DNA from: Defluviicoccus sp. | GTDB taxonomy: Bacteria; Pseudomonadota; Alphaproteobacteria; Rhodospirillales; Defluviicoccaceae | Length of the DNA: 64,000 nucleotides | Assembly: GCA_029624735.1 (NCBI GenBank) | Contig: JARSSM010000021.1 | Location: 1-64,000, forward strand | Direction: 5' to 3' | Shown here: one piece after another, positions 16,046 to 25,034 of the stretch | Position numbering within the stretch: position 1 is the stretch's first letter | How the letters are laid out: each line of letters starts with the position of its first letter | Program-made: the position numbers and the translations under genes | The notes under the pieces: generated by a model | What the model was told of the DNA's origin: nothing | Seen by the model: only the letters and a program-made list of their open reading frames with translations | The model's database searches: none

Positions 16046-16084
16046 ATAAGTTGTGTCCTATTTGATCGCAATTAAATAAGTTGT
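16046..16084. promoter_or_regulatory. Exact 9-bp direct repeat in the flagellin upstream region
   Basis: ATAAGTTGT occurs at 16046-16054 and again at 16076-16084, exactly 30 bp apart (nearly three helical turns), in the only AT-rich part of the glycosyltransferase-flagellin intergenic region. This may be a regulator binding site. No clear sigma-28 or sigma-54 promoter was recognised. Confidence 0.3.
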
Positions 16085-16169
16085 ACGCCGCCGCGAGTTC
16101 TTGCTATGGTTGCGGCTGTCGGACAGGACGGTCCGGCATATGAACTCCTAGGACAGGAACCATAGTGCG

Positions 16170-17012
16170 ATGAGTAACGTTGCCCTCGGCGCCTCGATGC
16201 GCGCCAACCTCTTGTCGCTGCAGAAGACCAACAGTCTGCTCGAAACCTCGCAGCTCCGGCTCTCGACCGGCCGCAAGGTCAACAGCGCGCTCGACGACCC
16301 GCGTTCGTTCTTCACCGCGCAAGGGCTGAACAACCGGGCAACCGATCTCGGCCGCCTGCTTGATGGCATGGGCCAGTCAATCCAGACCGTCAAGGCTGCC
16401 GACACCGGCGTCACCGCGATGACGAAGCTGATGGAGCAGGCCGACTCGATCGTCACCCAGGCGAAAGAGCACATCAACAGCGGCGGCACCTCCACCGACG
16501 CCGAAATCGCCGCATACGAGAAGGATTTCGACGCGCTGATGGTGCAGATGGAAGGCGTGCTGGAGGATGCCAACTACCGCGGCATCAACCTGCTGACCGA
16601 TGACAAGCTGGTCACCCAGTTCAACGAAGACAACTCGAACACCTTCGAGATCGCAGGCGCCGACTTCGGCACCGGCACTGATCTGGGTGTGACCTGGAGC
16701 ACGGCGACCACGGACTGGACGAACGCCGATCTGACCTCGTTCGAGTCCCGCGCCTCGGAGATTTCCGATGCCTTGACCAAGCTCCGCAACTACAGCAGCT
16801 CGCTGTCGAACGGGCTTTCGATCATCGAGACCCGTGAAGACTTCACCAAGTCGCTGATGGAGCGCTTGGAAGAAGGTGCGGACAAGCTGACGCTGGCCGA
16901 TCCGAACGAGGAAGGTGCGAAGCTGCTGGCGTTGCAGACCCGCATGCAGCTCGGTGTCAGTGCGATGTCAATGTCGGCCCAGTCGCAGCAGAGCGTGCTG
17001 CAGATGCTCTAG
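16170..17012 (+). CDS. Flagellin
   Basis: The 280-residue protein begins MSNVALGASMRANLLSLQKT, then NSLLETSQLRLSTGRKVNSALDDPRSFFTAQGLNNRA, the conserved D0/D1 N-terminal helices of flagellin. It ends with the C-terminal coiled-coil counterpart (MQLGVSAMSMSAQSQQSVLQ and ML). The central part is short, so domains D2/D3 are absent, as in many alphaproteobacterial 25-30 kDa flagellins. A TAGGACAGGA ribosome binding site lies 9-18 nt upstream. The Ser/Thr-rich middle (DWTNADLTSFESRASE) is a plausible glycosylation target for the neighbouring GT41 enzyme. Single gene unit with a hairpin downstream. Confidence 0.96.
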   Translation: MSNVALGASMRANLLSLQKTNSLLETSQLRLSTGRKVNSALDDPRSFFTAQGLNNRATDLGRLLDGMGQSIQTVKAADTGVTAMTKLMEQADSIVTQAKEHINSGGTSTDAEIAAYEKDFDALMVQMEGVLEDANYRGINLLTDDKLVTQFNEDNSNTFEIAGADFGTGTDLGVTWSTATTDWTNADLTSFESRASEISDALTKLRNYSSSLSNGLSIIETREDFTKSLMERLEEGADKLTLADPNEEGAKLLALQTRMQLGVSAMSMSAQSQQSVLQML

Positions 17013-17043
17013 TCGCGGCTTGAAGTCACGGCTTGAAGTCAAG

Positions 17044-17086
17044 AACGGCCGTCGTTGCCAGCGAGAGCAAAGCAACGACGGCCGTT
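17044..17086 (+). terminator. Long perfect hairpin after flagellin gene
   Basis: AACGGCCGTCGTTGC (17044-17058) pairs perfectly with 17072-17086 (15 bp, 13-nt loop), 31 bp after the flagellin stop. No U-tract follows, so it may act as a transcript-stabilising 3' structure or a factor-assisted terminator rather than a canonical intrinsic one. A 13-bp tandem duplication (CGGCTTGAAGTCA, from 17016) lies between the stop and the hairpin. Confidence 0.55.
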
Positions 17087-17178
17087 GCCGTTGGTGGGCT
17101 CCGAAACGGCTGCCGACGCGCTCTTGGGGACAGCCAAAAGGCGGCGCGCGTAAGCGGCTCGCCGCAAGGACGAGCCGG

Positions 17179-17207
17179 AAAAAGAAAGAGCGGGCCGAAG
17201 CCCGCTC
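17179..17207 (-). terminator. Intrinsic terminator of gap
   Basis: On the minus strand GAGCGGGC-TTCG-GCCCGCTC (8-bp stem, UUCG tetraloop, 17207-17188) is followed at once by TTTCTTTTT (17187-17179). It lies 26 bp beyond the gap stop codon, a textbook rho-independent terminator. Confidence 0.92.
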
Positions 17208-17232
17208 CTCAAGGCCAAAGAGCTGGGCTGAG

Positions 17233-18237
17233 TTAGATGCTCGCCCAGTAGGTCGCCGTGTCCGACATCCGGTTCGAGAAGCCCCACTCGTTATCGTACC
17301 AGGTGAGAATCCGCACCATGTTGCCGTCGATAACCTGGGTTTCCGAGGAGTCGAAGATCGAGCTGCGCTGGTCGTGGTTGAAGTCGATCGACACCAGCGG
17401 CTCGGTGCAGTAGCCGAGGATACCCTTCAGCTCGCCGTTCGCTGCCGCCTCGATGAGGCCGTTGACCTCAGCGACGGTGGTCGACTTCTTGGTGATGAAG
17501 ACCAGATCGACGACCGAGACGTTCGGCGTCGGCACCCGGATGGCGGCGCCGTCAAGCTTGCCCTTCAGGTGCGGCAGGACGAGGCCGACCGCGCGCGCAG
17601 CACCAGTGGTGGTCGGGATCATCGACAGCGCCGCGCCGCGTGCCCGGCGCAGGTCCTTGTGCAGGGTGTCGATGATGCGTTGATCACCGGTGTAGGAGTG
17701 GATGGTCGTCATGTAGCCGCGCTCGACACCAAGCGCCTTGTCGAGAACGTAGACCGGCGGGGCGAGACAGTTGGTCGTGCACGACGCATTCGAGACGACC
17801 TTGTCGTCCTTCGTCAGTTCCTTCTGGTTGACGCCGTAGACGATCGTCTTGTCAGCGCCCTTCGACGGCGCCGAAACCAGGACGCGCGGCGCACCAGAGC
17901 CGAGGTGAACGGCTGCCTTGTCCTTGTCGGTGAAGATGCCCGTGCACTCGTACACGACATCAACGCCCATGTCCTTCCACGGCAGCTTGGTCGGGTCGCG
18001 CTCCTGCAGGACCTTCACCGTCTTGCCGTTGACCGTGATGGAGTCGCTGCCCGAGCTGACTTCGCCGGGGAACGTGCCATGCACGGAATCGTACTTCAGC
18101 AGGTGAGCGTTGACGTTCACCGCGCCCAAGTCGTTGATGGCGACGAAGTCGACATCATTGCGACCGGCCTCCATTGCCGCACGCATCGCCAACCGGCCGA
18201 TGCGGCCAAAACCATTAATCGCTACCCGAACCGCCAT
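17233..18237 (-). CDS. gap: Glyceraldehyde-3-phosphate dehydrogenase, type I
   Basis: The ATG at 18237 has GGAGG 5 nt upstream; the frame is open further 5' but without family similarity. The 334-residue protein begins [20 protein letters not shown] (Rossmann GFGRIGR) and has NDL at 35-37, the catalytic cysteine C153 in [12 protein letters not shown], the histidine in [12 protein letters not shown], and the C-terminal [12 protein letters not shown]. It oxidises glyceraldehyde-3-phosphate to 1,3-bisphosphoglycerate with NAD(P)+ in glycolysis/gluconeogenesis. It is monocistronic, with an intrinsic terminator downstream. No tkt or pgk neighbour is present, unlike the common alphaproteobacterial cluster. 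Confidence 0.97.
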   Translation of the reverse strand: MAVRVAINGFGRIGRLAMRAAMEAGRNDVDFVAINDLGAVNVNAHLLKYDSVHGTFPGEVSSGSDSITVNGKTVKVLQERDPTKLPWKDMGVDVVYECTGIFTDKDKAAVHLGSGAPRVLVSAPSKGADKTIVYGVNQKELTKDDKVVSNASCTTNCLAPPVYVLDKALGVERGYMTTIHSYTGDQRIIDTLHKDLRRARGAALSMIPTTTGAARAVGLVLPHLKGKLDGAAIRVPTPNVSVVDLVFITKKSTTVAEVNGLIEAAANGELKGILGYCTEPLVSIDFNHDQRSSIFDSSETQVIDGNMVRILTWYDNEWGFSNRMSDTATYWASI

Positions 18238-18493
18238 AGAAAACCTCCTTCGCTGCTTTCGCTTAGCCTCGCCCGCGGAAAAGTTACTTGAGATTGTCGT
18301 CACGAACCTGTGGAGCCGCTGACGCCAGCACGTGTCATGCCGGAACGGCGTGCGCATTCCCCCTTCATGCGGCGACACAATTGTCCGATCCTGCGAACGC
18401 GTCAACGGCTTTTTCGGCCTGCTCCGGGGTTGACGGCGGCGAACACGGGCTCCTATCCTCAAAGTGGGCGGTACAGCCGGCAGGAGGAAGGAA

Positions 18494-18742
18494 TTGCCGC
18501 ATCCTGTCGACCCGGGCGCGGGCGCGATAGACACCGCGCTGATGCGCCTGCAGCGGGCAGTCGGCCAGCTTGAGGAGGCTGCGGACAGGGCTGCGCTGAG
18601 TCTTGCATCTGCGGATGAGGAACATCGCAGCGAGGCTGCAGGCGCCCCGATGCAGACGGAAGCGGTCGCCGCTGTCCTGGCCCGGTTGAACGAGACCGTG
18701 GCGCGGCTGCGCGCGGTGGTTGACGAAGACGCCGATGCCTGA
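18494..18742 (+). CDS. Small coiled-coil protein upstream of zapA
   Basis: The likely start is TTG at 18494, because a strong GGAGGAAGG lies directly before it; the frame extends upstream but without similarity. The 82-residue product ([20 protein letters not shown], then [20 protein letters not shown]) is a Leu/Ala/Glu-rich helix with heptad-like spacing, ending in [21 protein letters not shown]. Short coiled-coil proteins (DUF4164-like) precede zapA in many alphaproteobacteria. Its stop overlaps the zapA start by 8 bp. A role with ZapA in the divisome is possible but not shown. Confidence 0.7.
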   Translation: MPHPVDPGAGAIDTALMRLQRAVGQLEEAADRAALSLASADEEHRSEAAGAPMQTEAVAAVLARLNETVARLRAVVDEDADA

Positions 18743-19055
18743 CCTCGAGATCGTCATCAACGGCAAGCCGTACACTATCCGCTGCAATGACGGCGAGGAA
18801 GCGCATGTTACCGCGCTTGCGCACGAACTGGACGCACGGGCCAAGCGGCTGCTGCGCGGCGTCGGCCCGGTCGACGAGGCGCGTTTGTTGGTGATGGTGG
18901 CGCTGATCTTGGCTGACGAGCTGCATGAGGCGCGCTCGGCTGCTGCTTCTGCCGCCGCGCCGGCCGCGGCCGAAGGCGCGGATGATCTGGCGCAGGCGAT
19001 CGACGCGGTTGCGGCACGGATCGAGGCAGTTGCCGCGCGGCTGCACGCCGCTTAA
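18735..19055 (+). CDS. zapA: Cell division protein ZapA
   Basis: The 106-residue protein [20 protein letters not shown] and [19 protein letters not shown] matches the ZapA N-terminal domain (V.I.G..Y.I.C..GEE..V..LA..L), followed by [22 protein letters not shown] and a long Ala-rich C-terminal coiled coil. ZapA tetramers cross-link FtsZ filaments at mid-cell. The start ATG at 18735 lies inside the previous gene; an upstream TTG at 18720 is a less likely alternative. The 6S RNA and folate cyclo-ligase genes follow, the conserved zapA-ssrS-fau order. Confidence 0.93.
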   Translation: MPDLEIVINGKPYTIRCNDGEEAHVTALAHELDARAKRLLRGVGPVDEARLLVMVALILADELHEARSAAASAAAPAAAEGADDLAQAIDAVAARIEAVAARLHAA

Positions 19056-19059
19056 ATCT

Positions 19060-19230
19060 CCTGTGGGCGGTGGCTGCGGGGCCTGTCAGGTACACGCATC
19101 CCTCCGGCAATGCTGATAGAACGGGGGCTGTCCCTACCGGATCCGGTGGATCCGGCACATGGCTCCCACCTGGACTCGCTGTCCAGAGAGGATCTGAACA
19201 CCAACTACCCACGTGGCGCCGCCCACCCGT
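19060..19230 (+). ncRNA. ssrS: 6S RNA candidate
   Basis: The zapA to 5-formyl-THF cyclo-ligase interval (209 bp) is the conserved site of 6S RNA in proteobacteria. The flanks can pair: GTGGGCGG at 19063-19070 with CCGCCCAC at 19219-19226, giving the long closing stem. Between them are further pairing blocks such as CCGGATCC and GGATCCGG (about 19138-19158) at the centre. 6S RNA mimics an open promoter and sequesters sigma-70 RNA polymerase. Ends are approximate and no covariance check was possible. Confidence 0.65.
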
Positions 19231-19264
19231 CGCCGACCCCTTCGGATGCGCCCTCTGAGTAACG

Positions 19265-19852
19265 ATGTCCATCGAGACCGAAAAGCTGGACTTGAGACGG
19301 CGCATGCGCAGCCTGCGGCTGATCGCTGACCAAAAGCACGGGCCGGAAGCGGCCGTCGCCCTCATTCCGCTGTTCATGGCGCAGCTCGATGCGCTCGGCT
19401 TTCGGGCCGGCAGCGTCGTCGCCGGTTATTGGCCGATCGCGACCGAGATCGATGTCCGCCCGCTCTTGGCGCGGCTTGAAGGCCGCGGCGCGGTGTGCGC
19501 GCTGCCGGTGGTGGTGGAGGCCGGCGCGGCGCTGCAGTTCCGGCGCTGGGCGTTGATCGAGGATCTGGAAGACGGCCCGCACGGAACGAGGCAGCCGGTG
19601 GCGGCCGCGCCGGTCGTCCGGCCACAGATCGTGCTGGTGCCGCTGCTCGCCTTCGATGCCGAGGGTGGCCGGTTGGGCCAGGGCGGCGGCTACTACGACC
19701 GCACGCTCGCGGCCCTGCGCAGCGATGGGCCGGTGACGGCGATTGGCGTCGGCTATGCTTTGCAGGAACGGGCGCAGCTGCCGATGATGGCGACCGATGA
19801 GCGGCTCGACTGGATCCTGACCGAAGACGCGATGCGACAGGTCGCACCATGA
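19265..19852 (+). CDS. fau: 5-formyltetrahydrofolate cyclo-ligase
   Basis: The 195-residue protein begins MSIETEKLDLRRRMRSLRLI and has the family hallmarks VVAGYWPIATEIDVRPLL, the ATP-binding loop LGQGGGYYDRTLAAL and the final DWILTE. It converts 5-formyl-THF to 5,10-methenyl-THF using ATP. Its position after zapA and 6S RNA is conserved. Its stop overlaps the start of the YmdB-type gene (ATGA). Confidence 0.94.
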   Translation: MSIETEKLDLRRRMRSLRLIADQKHGPEAAVALIPLFMAQLDALGFRAGSVVAGYWPIATEIDVRPLLARLEGRGAVCALPVVVEAGAALQFRRWALIEDLEDGPHGTRQPVAAAPVVRPQIVLVPLLAFDAEGGRLGQGGGYYDRTLAALRSDGPVTAIGVGYALQERAQLPMMATDERLDWILTEDAMRQVAP

Positions 19853-20682
19853 AGCTGCTGTTTTGCGGCGACATCGTCGGCCGGTCGGGCCGCGAAGCGG
19901 TCTGCACGCGGGTGCCGGAACTGCGCCGGCGCCTGGGCCTCGATTTCGTCATCGTCAACGGTGAGAATTCGGCGCACGGCTTCGGCATCACCGCCGACAT
20001 CTGCCAAGCGTTCTATGCCGCCGGCGTCGACCTCATTACCACCGGCAATCACGTCTGGGATCAGCGCGAGGTCATCACCTACATTGAGCGTGACCCGAGG
20101 TTGCTGCGGCCGATCAACTTTCCAGCCGGCACGCCCGGCCATGGCGCGCGCTGCTGCACGACCGAGAAGGGCGAGCGGATCCTTGTCATCCAGGTGATGG
20201 GCCGGCTGTTCATGGATCCGCTCGACGATCCGTTTGCCGCTGTCGAGCAGGTCTTGCGCACCGAGAAGCTGGGCGGCAGCGTGGCCGCGATCGTCGTCGA
20301 CATCCACTGCGAAGCGACCAGCGAGAAGATGGCCATGGGCCAGGTGCTGGATGGCCGGGTCTCCCTGGTGGCCGGCACCCACAGCCACGTGCCGACGGCG
20401 GATGCCAGAATCCTCTCCAAGGGGACGGGCTTCATTACCGACATCGGCATGTGCGGCGCATATGACTCGGTGATCGGCATGCAGACGGATAAGGCGGTCG
20501 CCCGGTTCGTTACCAAGATGCCGAACGGGCGGCTCGAACCGGCCGACGGCGAGGGGACTTTCTGTGCGGTCTACGTCGAAACCGATGCCAGGAGCGGTCT
20601 CGCGCAGTTCATCGCGCCGATCCGCCTTGGCGGGGCGCTGACGGCACAATGGCCGTTTCCGTTCGTCGCCTGCGCGGAATAG
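19849..20682 (+). CDS. YmdB-family metallophosphoesterase
   Basis: The 277-residue protein MKLLFCGDIVGRSGREAVCT has the binuclear metal site of the TIGR00282 family: GDIVG (D8), VNGENSAHGFGIT (N and E), TTGNHVWDQRE (GNH) and VAGTHSHVPTADARIL (H-x-H). Bacillus YmdB and relatives hydrolyse 2',3'-cyclic nucleotides and influence RNA turnover and biofilm state. It is translationally coupled to the folate cyclo-ligase gene, a pairing common in alphaproteobacteria. The natural substrate here is not deducible. Confidence 0.93.
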   Translation: MKLLFCGDIVGRSGREAVCTRVPELRRRLGLDFVIVNGENSAHGFGITADICQAFYAAGVDLITTGNHVWDQREVITYIERDPRLLRPINFPAGTPGHGARCCTTEKGERILVIQVMGRLFMDPLDDPFAAVEQVLRTEKLGGSVAAIVVDIHCEATSEKMAMGQVLDGRVSLVAGTHSHVPTADARILSKGTGFITDIGMCGAYDSVIGMQTDKAVARFVTKMPNGRLEPADGEGTFCAVYVETDARSGLAQFIAPIRLGGALTAQWPFPFVACAE

Positions 20683-20816
20683 GGGGTGACCACGCACGGA
20701 TGCCGGGCCTTCGCGCCGTCATCACGGCAGTTGCGCACAACACGGTGCAGGGGCTAAGGATTCCCGCGGACGAAGGCCCCGTTCGGGCAGGAAACGGACT
20801 TTAAGAGACATTTCGC

Positions 20817-21566
20817 ATGGCTGGTCATTCCCAGTTCAAGAACATCATGTACCGGAAGGGCGCGCAGGACGCGAAGCGCGCCAAGACCTTTACCAAGGTC
20901 ATCCGTGAGTTGACGGTTGCGGCCCGGACCGGGCTGCCCGATCCGAACTCGAATCCGCGTCTGCGTTCCGCCATCATGGCCGCGAAGGCCGTGAATATGC
21001 CGAAGGACACGGTCGAGCGCGCGATCAAGCGCGGCGCTGGCGGCGAGGACGGGACGCAATTCGAGGAGGTGCGTTACGAGGGCTATGGCCCTTCGGGCGT
21101 GGCGCTGATCGTGGAAGCGCTGACCGACAATCGCAACCGGACGGCGAGCGCCGTGCGCGCTGCCTTCGACAAGCACGGTGGCAGCCTGGGCGAGACGGGA
21201 AGTGTCAATTTCCTGTTCGACCGGGTCGGCATGATCCACTTTGCCGCCGATGTCGCCGACGCCGACGCCGTATTCGAAGCCGCCCTCGATGCCGGCGCGG
21301 ACGACGTCGAGTCCGGCGCCGCCGGACACGAAATCGTGTGTAACCCCGATCAACTCGGCCAAGTGCGCGAGCATTTGGAGGCACGATTCGGCGCGGCGGA
21401 AGCGGCCCGGCTCGACTGGCGGCCGCGGATGCTCGTCAAGGTCCGCGAGGACGACGCCGGCACGCTCGTTAAGTTATTGAATGCGCTGGAGGATGATGAC
21501 GATGTCCAGCGTGTGGCGGCAAACTACGACATCGCCGACGATGTTCTGGAAAAGTTGAGTGCTTGA
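20817..21566 (+). CDS. yebC: YebC/TACO1-family regulatory protein
   Basis: The 249-residue protein starts [20 protein letters not shown] and contains [49 protein letters not shown] and [11 protein letters not shown], all family signatures (TIGR01033). Members act as transcriptional regulators or, as shown for TACO1 and recent bacterial work, aid translation of proline-rich stretches. It precedes ruvC, the usual yebC-ruvCAB order. Confidence 0.95.
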   Translation: MAGHSQFKNIMYRKGAQDAKRAKTFTKVIRELTVAARTGLPDPNSNPRLRSAIMAAKAVNMPKDTVERAIKRGAGGEDGTQFEEVRYEGYGPSGVALIVEALTDNRNRTASAVRAAFDKHGGSLGETGSVNFLFDRVGMIHFAADVADADAVFEAALDAGADDVESGAAGHEIVCNPDQLGQVREHLEARFGAAEAARLDWRPRMLVKVREDDAGTLVKLLNALEDDDDVQRVAANYDIADDVLEKLSA

Positions 21567-21609
21567 GCGACAATGGTTTTTCTAGCCACCGGCTTGGGAT
21601 CTCCTCTTC

Positions 21610-22125
21610 GTGGCGGCTGCCGGCGCGATACGGCTGATCGGTCTTGATCCCGGCCTGCGGGCGACGGGCTGGGGAATCATTGTTGCGCGCGGCGGCGGAT
21701 TGACGCACATCGCCGATGGCGTCGTGCGAACCGACCCGGATGCGACGCTCGCGCAGCGGCTGGTGCAGATCGCAAGCGGGCTTGAGGACGTCATTGGCCG
21801 CTTCCGACCGGACGAGGCGGCGGTCGAGGAGACGTTCGTCAATCACAATGCCGTCTCGACGTTGAAGCTCGGTCAAGCCCGTGGTGTCGCCCTGATGGTC
21901 GCAGCCCGCGCCGGGCTGCCGGTGAGCGAGTATCTGCCGAACCTGGTCAAGAAGGCCGTGGTCGGGGCAGGCCATGCGGGCAAGAATCAGGTGCAGGCGA
22001 TGGTGGCGGCCCTGCTGCCCGGGCTTGGCGCTGTCGCGGCGGACGCGGCGGATGCGCTCGCCGTTGCCATCTGTCATGCGCACCTGCGGCAGGCACACGC
22101 CCGTCTGCGGGAGGGGGCGCGGTGA
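21610..22125 (+). CDS. ruvC: Holliday junction resolvase RuvC
   Basis: The GTG-started, 171-residue protein has the RNase H-fold acidic catalytic residues: D13 in LIGLDPGLRATGWG, the Glu pair in DEAAVEETFVNHNAVSTLKL, and the C-terminal DAADALAVAICHAH. It cuts Holliday junctions symmetrically as a dimer, guided by RuvAB. Its stop overlaps the ruvA GTG (GTGA). Confidence 0.97.
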   Translation: MAAAGAIRLIGLDPGLRATGWGIIVARGGGLTHIADGVVRTDPDATLAQRLVQIASGLEDVIGRFRPDEAAVEETFVNHNAVSTLKLGQARGVALMVAARAGLPVSEYLPNLVKKAVVGAGHAGKNQVQAMVAALLPGLGAVAADAADALAVAICHAHLRQAHARLREGAR

Positions 22126-22769
22126 TCGCCAAGCTTACGGGCATCGTCGACACGATCGGCGGCGGCTTCGCCGTCATCGATGTCGGCGGCGTCGGCTACC
22201 TCGTCCAATGCTCGGGCCGGACGCTGGCCGGGCTCAGCCCCGGCGCGCGGGTCAGTCTCGTGACCGACATGCAGGTGCGCGAGGACGCGATCGTGCTCTA
22301 TGGCTTTGCCGATACCGCCGAACAGGAGTGCTTTCGCATGCTGACGGGCGTCCAAGGCGTCGGTGGCAAGGGGGCGCTGTCCATCCTTGCGGTCGTCACG
22401 CCTGGCGATCTGGTGGCGGCGATCGTGAGCGCCGATCGCGCCACGTTGACGCGCGCGCCCGGCATCGGCCCGAAGCTGGCGACGCGGATCATCAACGAAC
22501 TGCGCGCCAGCATCGAAAAGACGGCCGCGCACGGGCAGCGCACCGATGGTGGCAGCGGTGCCGGCAGCGGTGTGGCCGGCGGGGCGATCTGGGGGGCGTC
22601 CTCGGGCGTTGCCGATGCGGTCTCGGCACTCGCCAACCTGGGCTTCAAGCCGACCGAGGCGCTTGATGCCGTGAGCGAGGTTGCGGCCCGGTTAGGGGGC
22701 GAAGCCGGGACCGAAGCCCTGATCCGCGGCGCGCTCGCCAAGCTGGCGCGGCCGGAGGAGGTGCGGTGA
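22122..22769 (+). CDS. ruvA: Holliday junction DNA helicase subunit RuvA
   Basis: The 215-residue protein starts [20 protein letters not shown] with the OB-fold domain I, then [14 protein letters not shown] and [16 protein letters not shown], the two helix-hairpin-helix motifs that bind the junction. A C-terminal domain ([16 protein letters not shown]) that contacts RuvB follows a Gly/Ala-rich linker. It forms the tetramer that recruits RuvB hexamers. It overlaps both ruvC and ruvB by 4 bp. Confidence 0.97.
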   Translation: MIAKLTGIVDTIGGGFAVIDVGGVGYLVQCSGRTLAGLSPGARVSLVTDMQVREDAIVLYGFADTAEQECFRMLTGVQGVGGKGALSILAVVTPGDLVAAIVSADRATLTRAPGIGPKLATRIINELRASIEKTAAHGQRTDGGSGAGSGVAGGAIWGASSGVADAVSALANLGFKPTEALDAVSEVAARLGGEAGTEALIRGALAKLARPEEVR

Positions 22770-23863
22770 GCAAGCTCCGGTCGCCGAAACCACCTTCAGG
22801 GCGGGGTAGTCCTGATGCCGACGCCGAAGCGCAGCGCCTGGTCGAGCCGCAGCGAGAGCCTGCGGACGCCAAGGAGACGGAATTCCGGCCGCAGACGTTC
22901 GCTACCTTCGTCGGCCAGCGTCCGGTGTGCGACAACCTGGCCGTGTTCATCGCTGCTGCGACCGGCCGGCAAGAGGCACTCGATCACGTTCTCCTGCATG
23001 GGCCGCCGGGCCTCGGCAAGACGACACTGGCGCAGATCGTCGCCCGCGAAATGGGGGTCGGCTTCCGTGCCACGTCCGGGCCGCTTCTCAACAAGCCCGG
23101 CGATGCGGCGGCGATCCTCACCAACCTGCAGCCGCGCGATGTGCTGTTCATCGACGAAATCCATCGCCTGCCGGCGGTGGTGGAGGAACTCCTCTATCCG
23201 GCGATGGAGGACTACAAGCTCGATCTGATCATCGGCGAGGGGCCAGCGGCGCGGACCATCCGCATCGACCTTGTGCCGTTTACCTTGATCGGCGCCACCA
23301 CGCGGGCGGGACTGATTTCAACCCCGTTGCGCGACCGTTTCGGCATTCCACTCAGGCTCGAATTCTACAACGAGCAGGAGCTGACGGCAGTGGTCCAGCG
23401 CGCGGCCGACATCGCCGAACTCACGTTGACCGAAAGCGGCGCCCATGAGATCGCCCGCCGCTCACGCGGGACGCCGCGAATCGCCGTGCGCCTTCTTCGC
23501 CGCGTGCGCGACTTTGCCGTGGTCGCCGGCAGCCTCCCGGTCGATGATGCGGTTGCCGATGCGGCGCTTGCGCGCTTGGATGTCGACAAGCGCGGCCTTG
23601 ACGCGCTCGACCGCCGCTACCTGCGCTGCATCGCCTTGCACTACGGCGGCAAACCGGTCGGGGTTGACACACTCGCGGCGGTGCTGTCAGAAGAACGCGA
23701 CACGATCGAAGAAGTCATCGAGCCGTTTCTTATCCAGCAAGGCTTCGTCGTTCGTACGCCGCGCGGCCGGGCGCTCTGTCCCCCAGCATTCGGCTATCTG
23801 GGCCTTTCGGCACCGAGCAGCGACAGCGATACCGGGCTCCTGTTTGATGATACGGAAGTTTGA
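22766..23863 (+). CDS. ruvB: Holliday junction branch migration ATPase RuvB
   Basis: The GTG-started, 365-residue AAA+ protein has Walker [15 protein letters not shown], Walker [12 protein letters not shown], sensor 1 LIGATTRAG and arginine finger [10 protein letters not shown], then the winged helix ([25 protein letters not shown]). It drives branch migration on RuvA-bound junctions. The N-terminus (about 30 residues) is Pro/Glu-rich, longer than in E. coli, as in other alphaproteobacteria. The Tol operon follows after ybgC. Confidence 0.97.
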   Translation: MSKLRSPKPPSGRGSPDADAEAQRLVEPQREPADAKETEFRPQTFATFVGQRPVCDNLAVFIAAATGRQEALDHVLLHGPPGLGKTTLAQIVAREMGVGFRATSGPLLNKPGDAAAILTNLQPRDVLFIDEIHRLPAVVEELLYPAMEDYKLDLIIGEGPAARTIRIDLVPFTLIGATTRAGLISTPLRDRFGIPLRLEFYNEQELTAVVQRAADIAELTLTESGAHEIARRSRGTPRIAVRLLRRVRDFAVVAGSLPVDDAVADAALARLDVDKRGLDALDRRYLRCIALHYGGKPVGVDTLAAVLSEERDTIEEVIEPFLIQQGFVVRTPRGRALCPPAFGYLGLSAPSSDSDTGLLFDDTEV

Positions 23864-23879
23864 GTTGTCCCAAGCCGGG

Positions 23880-24308
23880 ATGAATAGCGGCGAGTTCGTG
23901 CATCCTGTCCGCGTCTATTACGAGGATACGGACTCGGCCGGGATCGTGTACTATGCGAACTACTTGCGGTTCGCCGAACGCGCCCGCACCGAAATGACCC
24001 GCGTGCTCGGGCTTGAACAAGGCAGACTGGGGCAGGAGCGGGACCTCTATTTCGTCGTCCGCCGCTGCCACGCCGATTATCGCGCTCCAGCCCGGCTTGA
24101 CGACTTGCTCGAGATCGCAACCCGGATCACCGCACTGGGCGGCGCTTCGATGGAGATGGCGCAAGTCGTGCGCCGGCAAGCCATCGATCTCGTCCGGCTC
24201 GATGTGCGTCTCGCCTGCATCAACGGTGCCGGCAAGCCCGTGCGGATACCCGAGGATGTCTACCACGTGTTTCAAGAGGTCGTTGACGCATCGACGAGGC
24301 AGGGCTGA
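23880..24308 (+). CDS. ybgC: Tol-Pal-associated acyl-CoA thioesterase YbgC
   Basis: The 142-residue hotdog-fold protein MNSGEFVHPVRVYYEDTDSA then GIVYYANYLRFAERAR shows the 4HBT-II motif with the catalytic Asp in YYEDTDSAGIVYYANY. YbgC hydrolyses short acyl-CoA thioesters and heads the tol operon. The ATG at 23880 was chosen because it precedes the conserved start by a normal distance and follows CCGGGA. Its stop overlaps the tolQ ATG (TGATG). Confidence 0.94.
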   Translation: MNSGEFVHPVRVYYEDTDSAGIVYYANYLRFAERARTEMTRVLGLEQGRLGQERDLYFVVRRCHADYRAPARLDDLLEIATRITALGGASMEMAQVVRRQAIDLVRLDVRLACINGAGKPVRIPEDVYHVFQEVVDASTRQG

Positions 24309-25030
24309 TGGAGGAACAGGCAATATCCGTTGCCGCAATCGGCATTGAGGGAGCGACGCAGGGCTTTTCCGCCTGGCACATGTTCATGAACGCGGACATG
24401 GTCGTGAAGGCGGTGATGATCCTGCTTGTGCTCGCCTCGATCTGGAGCTGGACCATCATTTTCGAGAAGCTGTTCACGTTGCGGGTTCTCCACCGGCGGG
24501 CGGACGCGTTTGAGAATGCGTTCTGGTCCGGGGCTTCGATTGACGATCTGTATGAGCGGATGGGGCCGCGCCCACGCGATCCGATGGCCGCCGTGTTCGT
24601 CACGGCGATGCGCGAATGGCGGCGGGTGACGGAGCGCCACGGCGAGGGAATCCCGAGCGGGATCGAGGATCGGATCGAACGCGTCATGCAGGTCACGACC
24701 GGGCGTGAATTGGACCGGGTCGAGCGCTACATGACCTTCCTGGCCTCTACCGGATCGACGGCGCCGTTTGTCGGCCTGTTCGGCACCGTGTGGGGTATCA
24801 TGAACAGCTTTCAGGCGATTGCGGTGTCAAAGAACACGAGCCTTGCGGTTGTTGCACCCGGCATCGCCGAGGCGCTGTTCGCCACCGCGCTCGGGTTGCT
24901 GGCGGCGATTCCGGCGGTGCTGGCGTTCAACAAGCTCTCGCGCGATCTTGATCGTTACGCCGGCCGGGTAAACGCCTTTGCCGGCGAGTTCCTCGCGATC
25001 CTGGCCCGGCAGATCGACGACAGACGCTAG
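24308..25030 (+). CDS. tolQ: Tol-Pal system proton channel subunit TolQ
   Basis: The 240-residue inner-membrane protein has three membrane segments: about residues 30-50 (AVMILLVLASIWSWTIIFEK), 140-165 (FLASTGSTAPFVGLFGTVWG) and 180-205 (PGIAEALFATALGLLAAIPA). The second and third carry the conserved ExbB/TolQ Gly/Thr/Ala residues that line the proton path. With TolR it powers TolA. It is the second gene of the operon. Confidence 0.96.
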   Translation: MEEQAISVAAIGIEGATQGFSAWHMFMNADMVVKAVMILLVLASIWSWTIIFEKLFTLRVLHRRADAFENAFWSGASIDDLYERMGPRPRDPMAAVFVTAMREWRRVTERHGEGIPSGIEDRIERVMQVTTGRELDRVERYMTFLASTGSTAPFVGLFGTVWGIMNSFQAIAVSKNTSLAVVAPGIAEALFATALGLLAAIPAVLAFNKLSRDLDRYAGRVNAFAGEFLAILARQIDDRR

Positions 25031-25034
25031 AACC

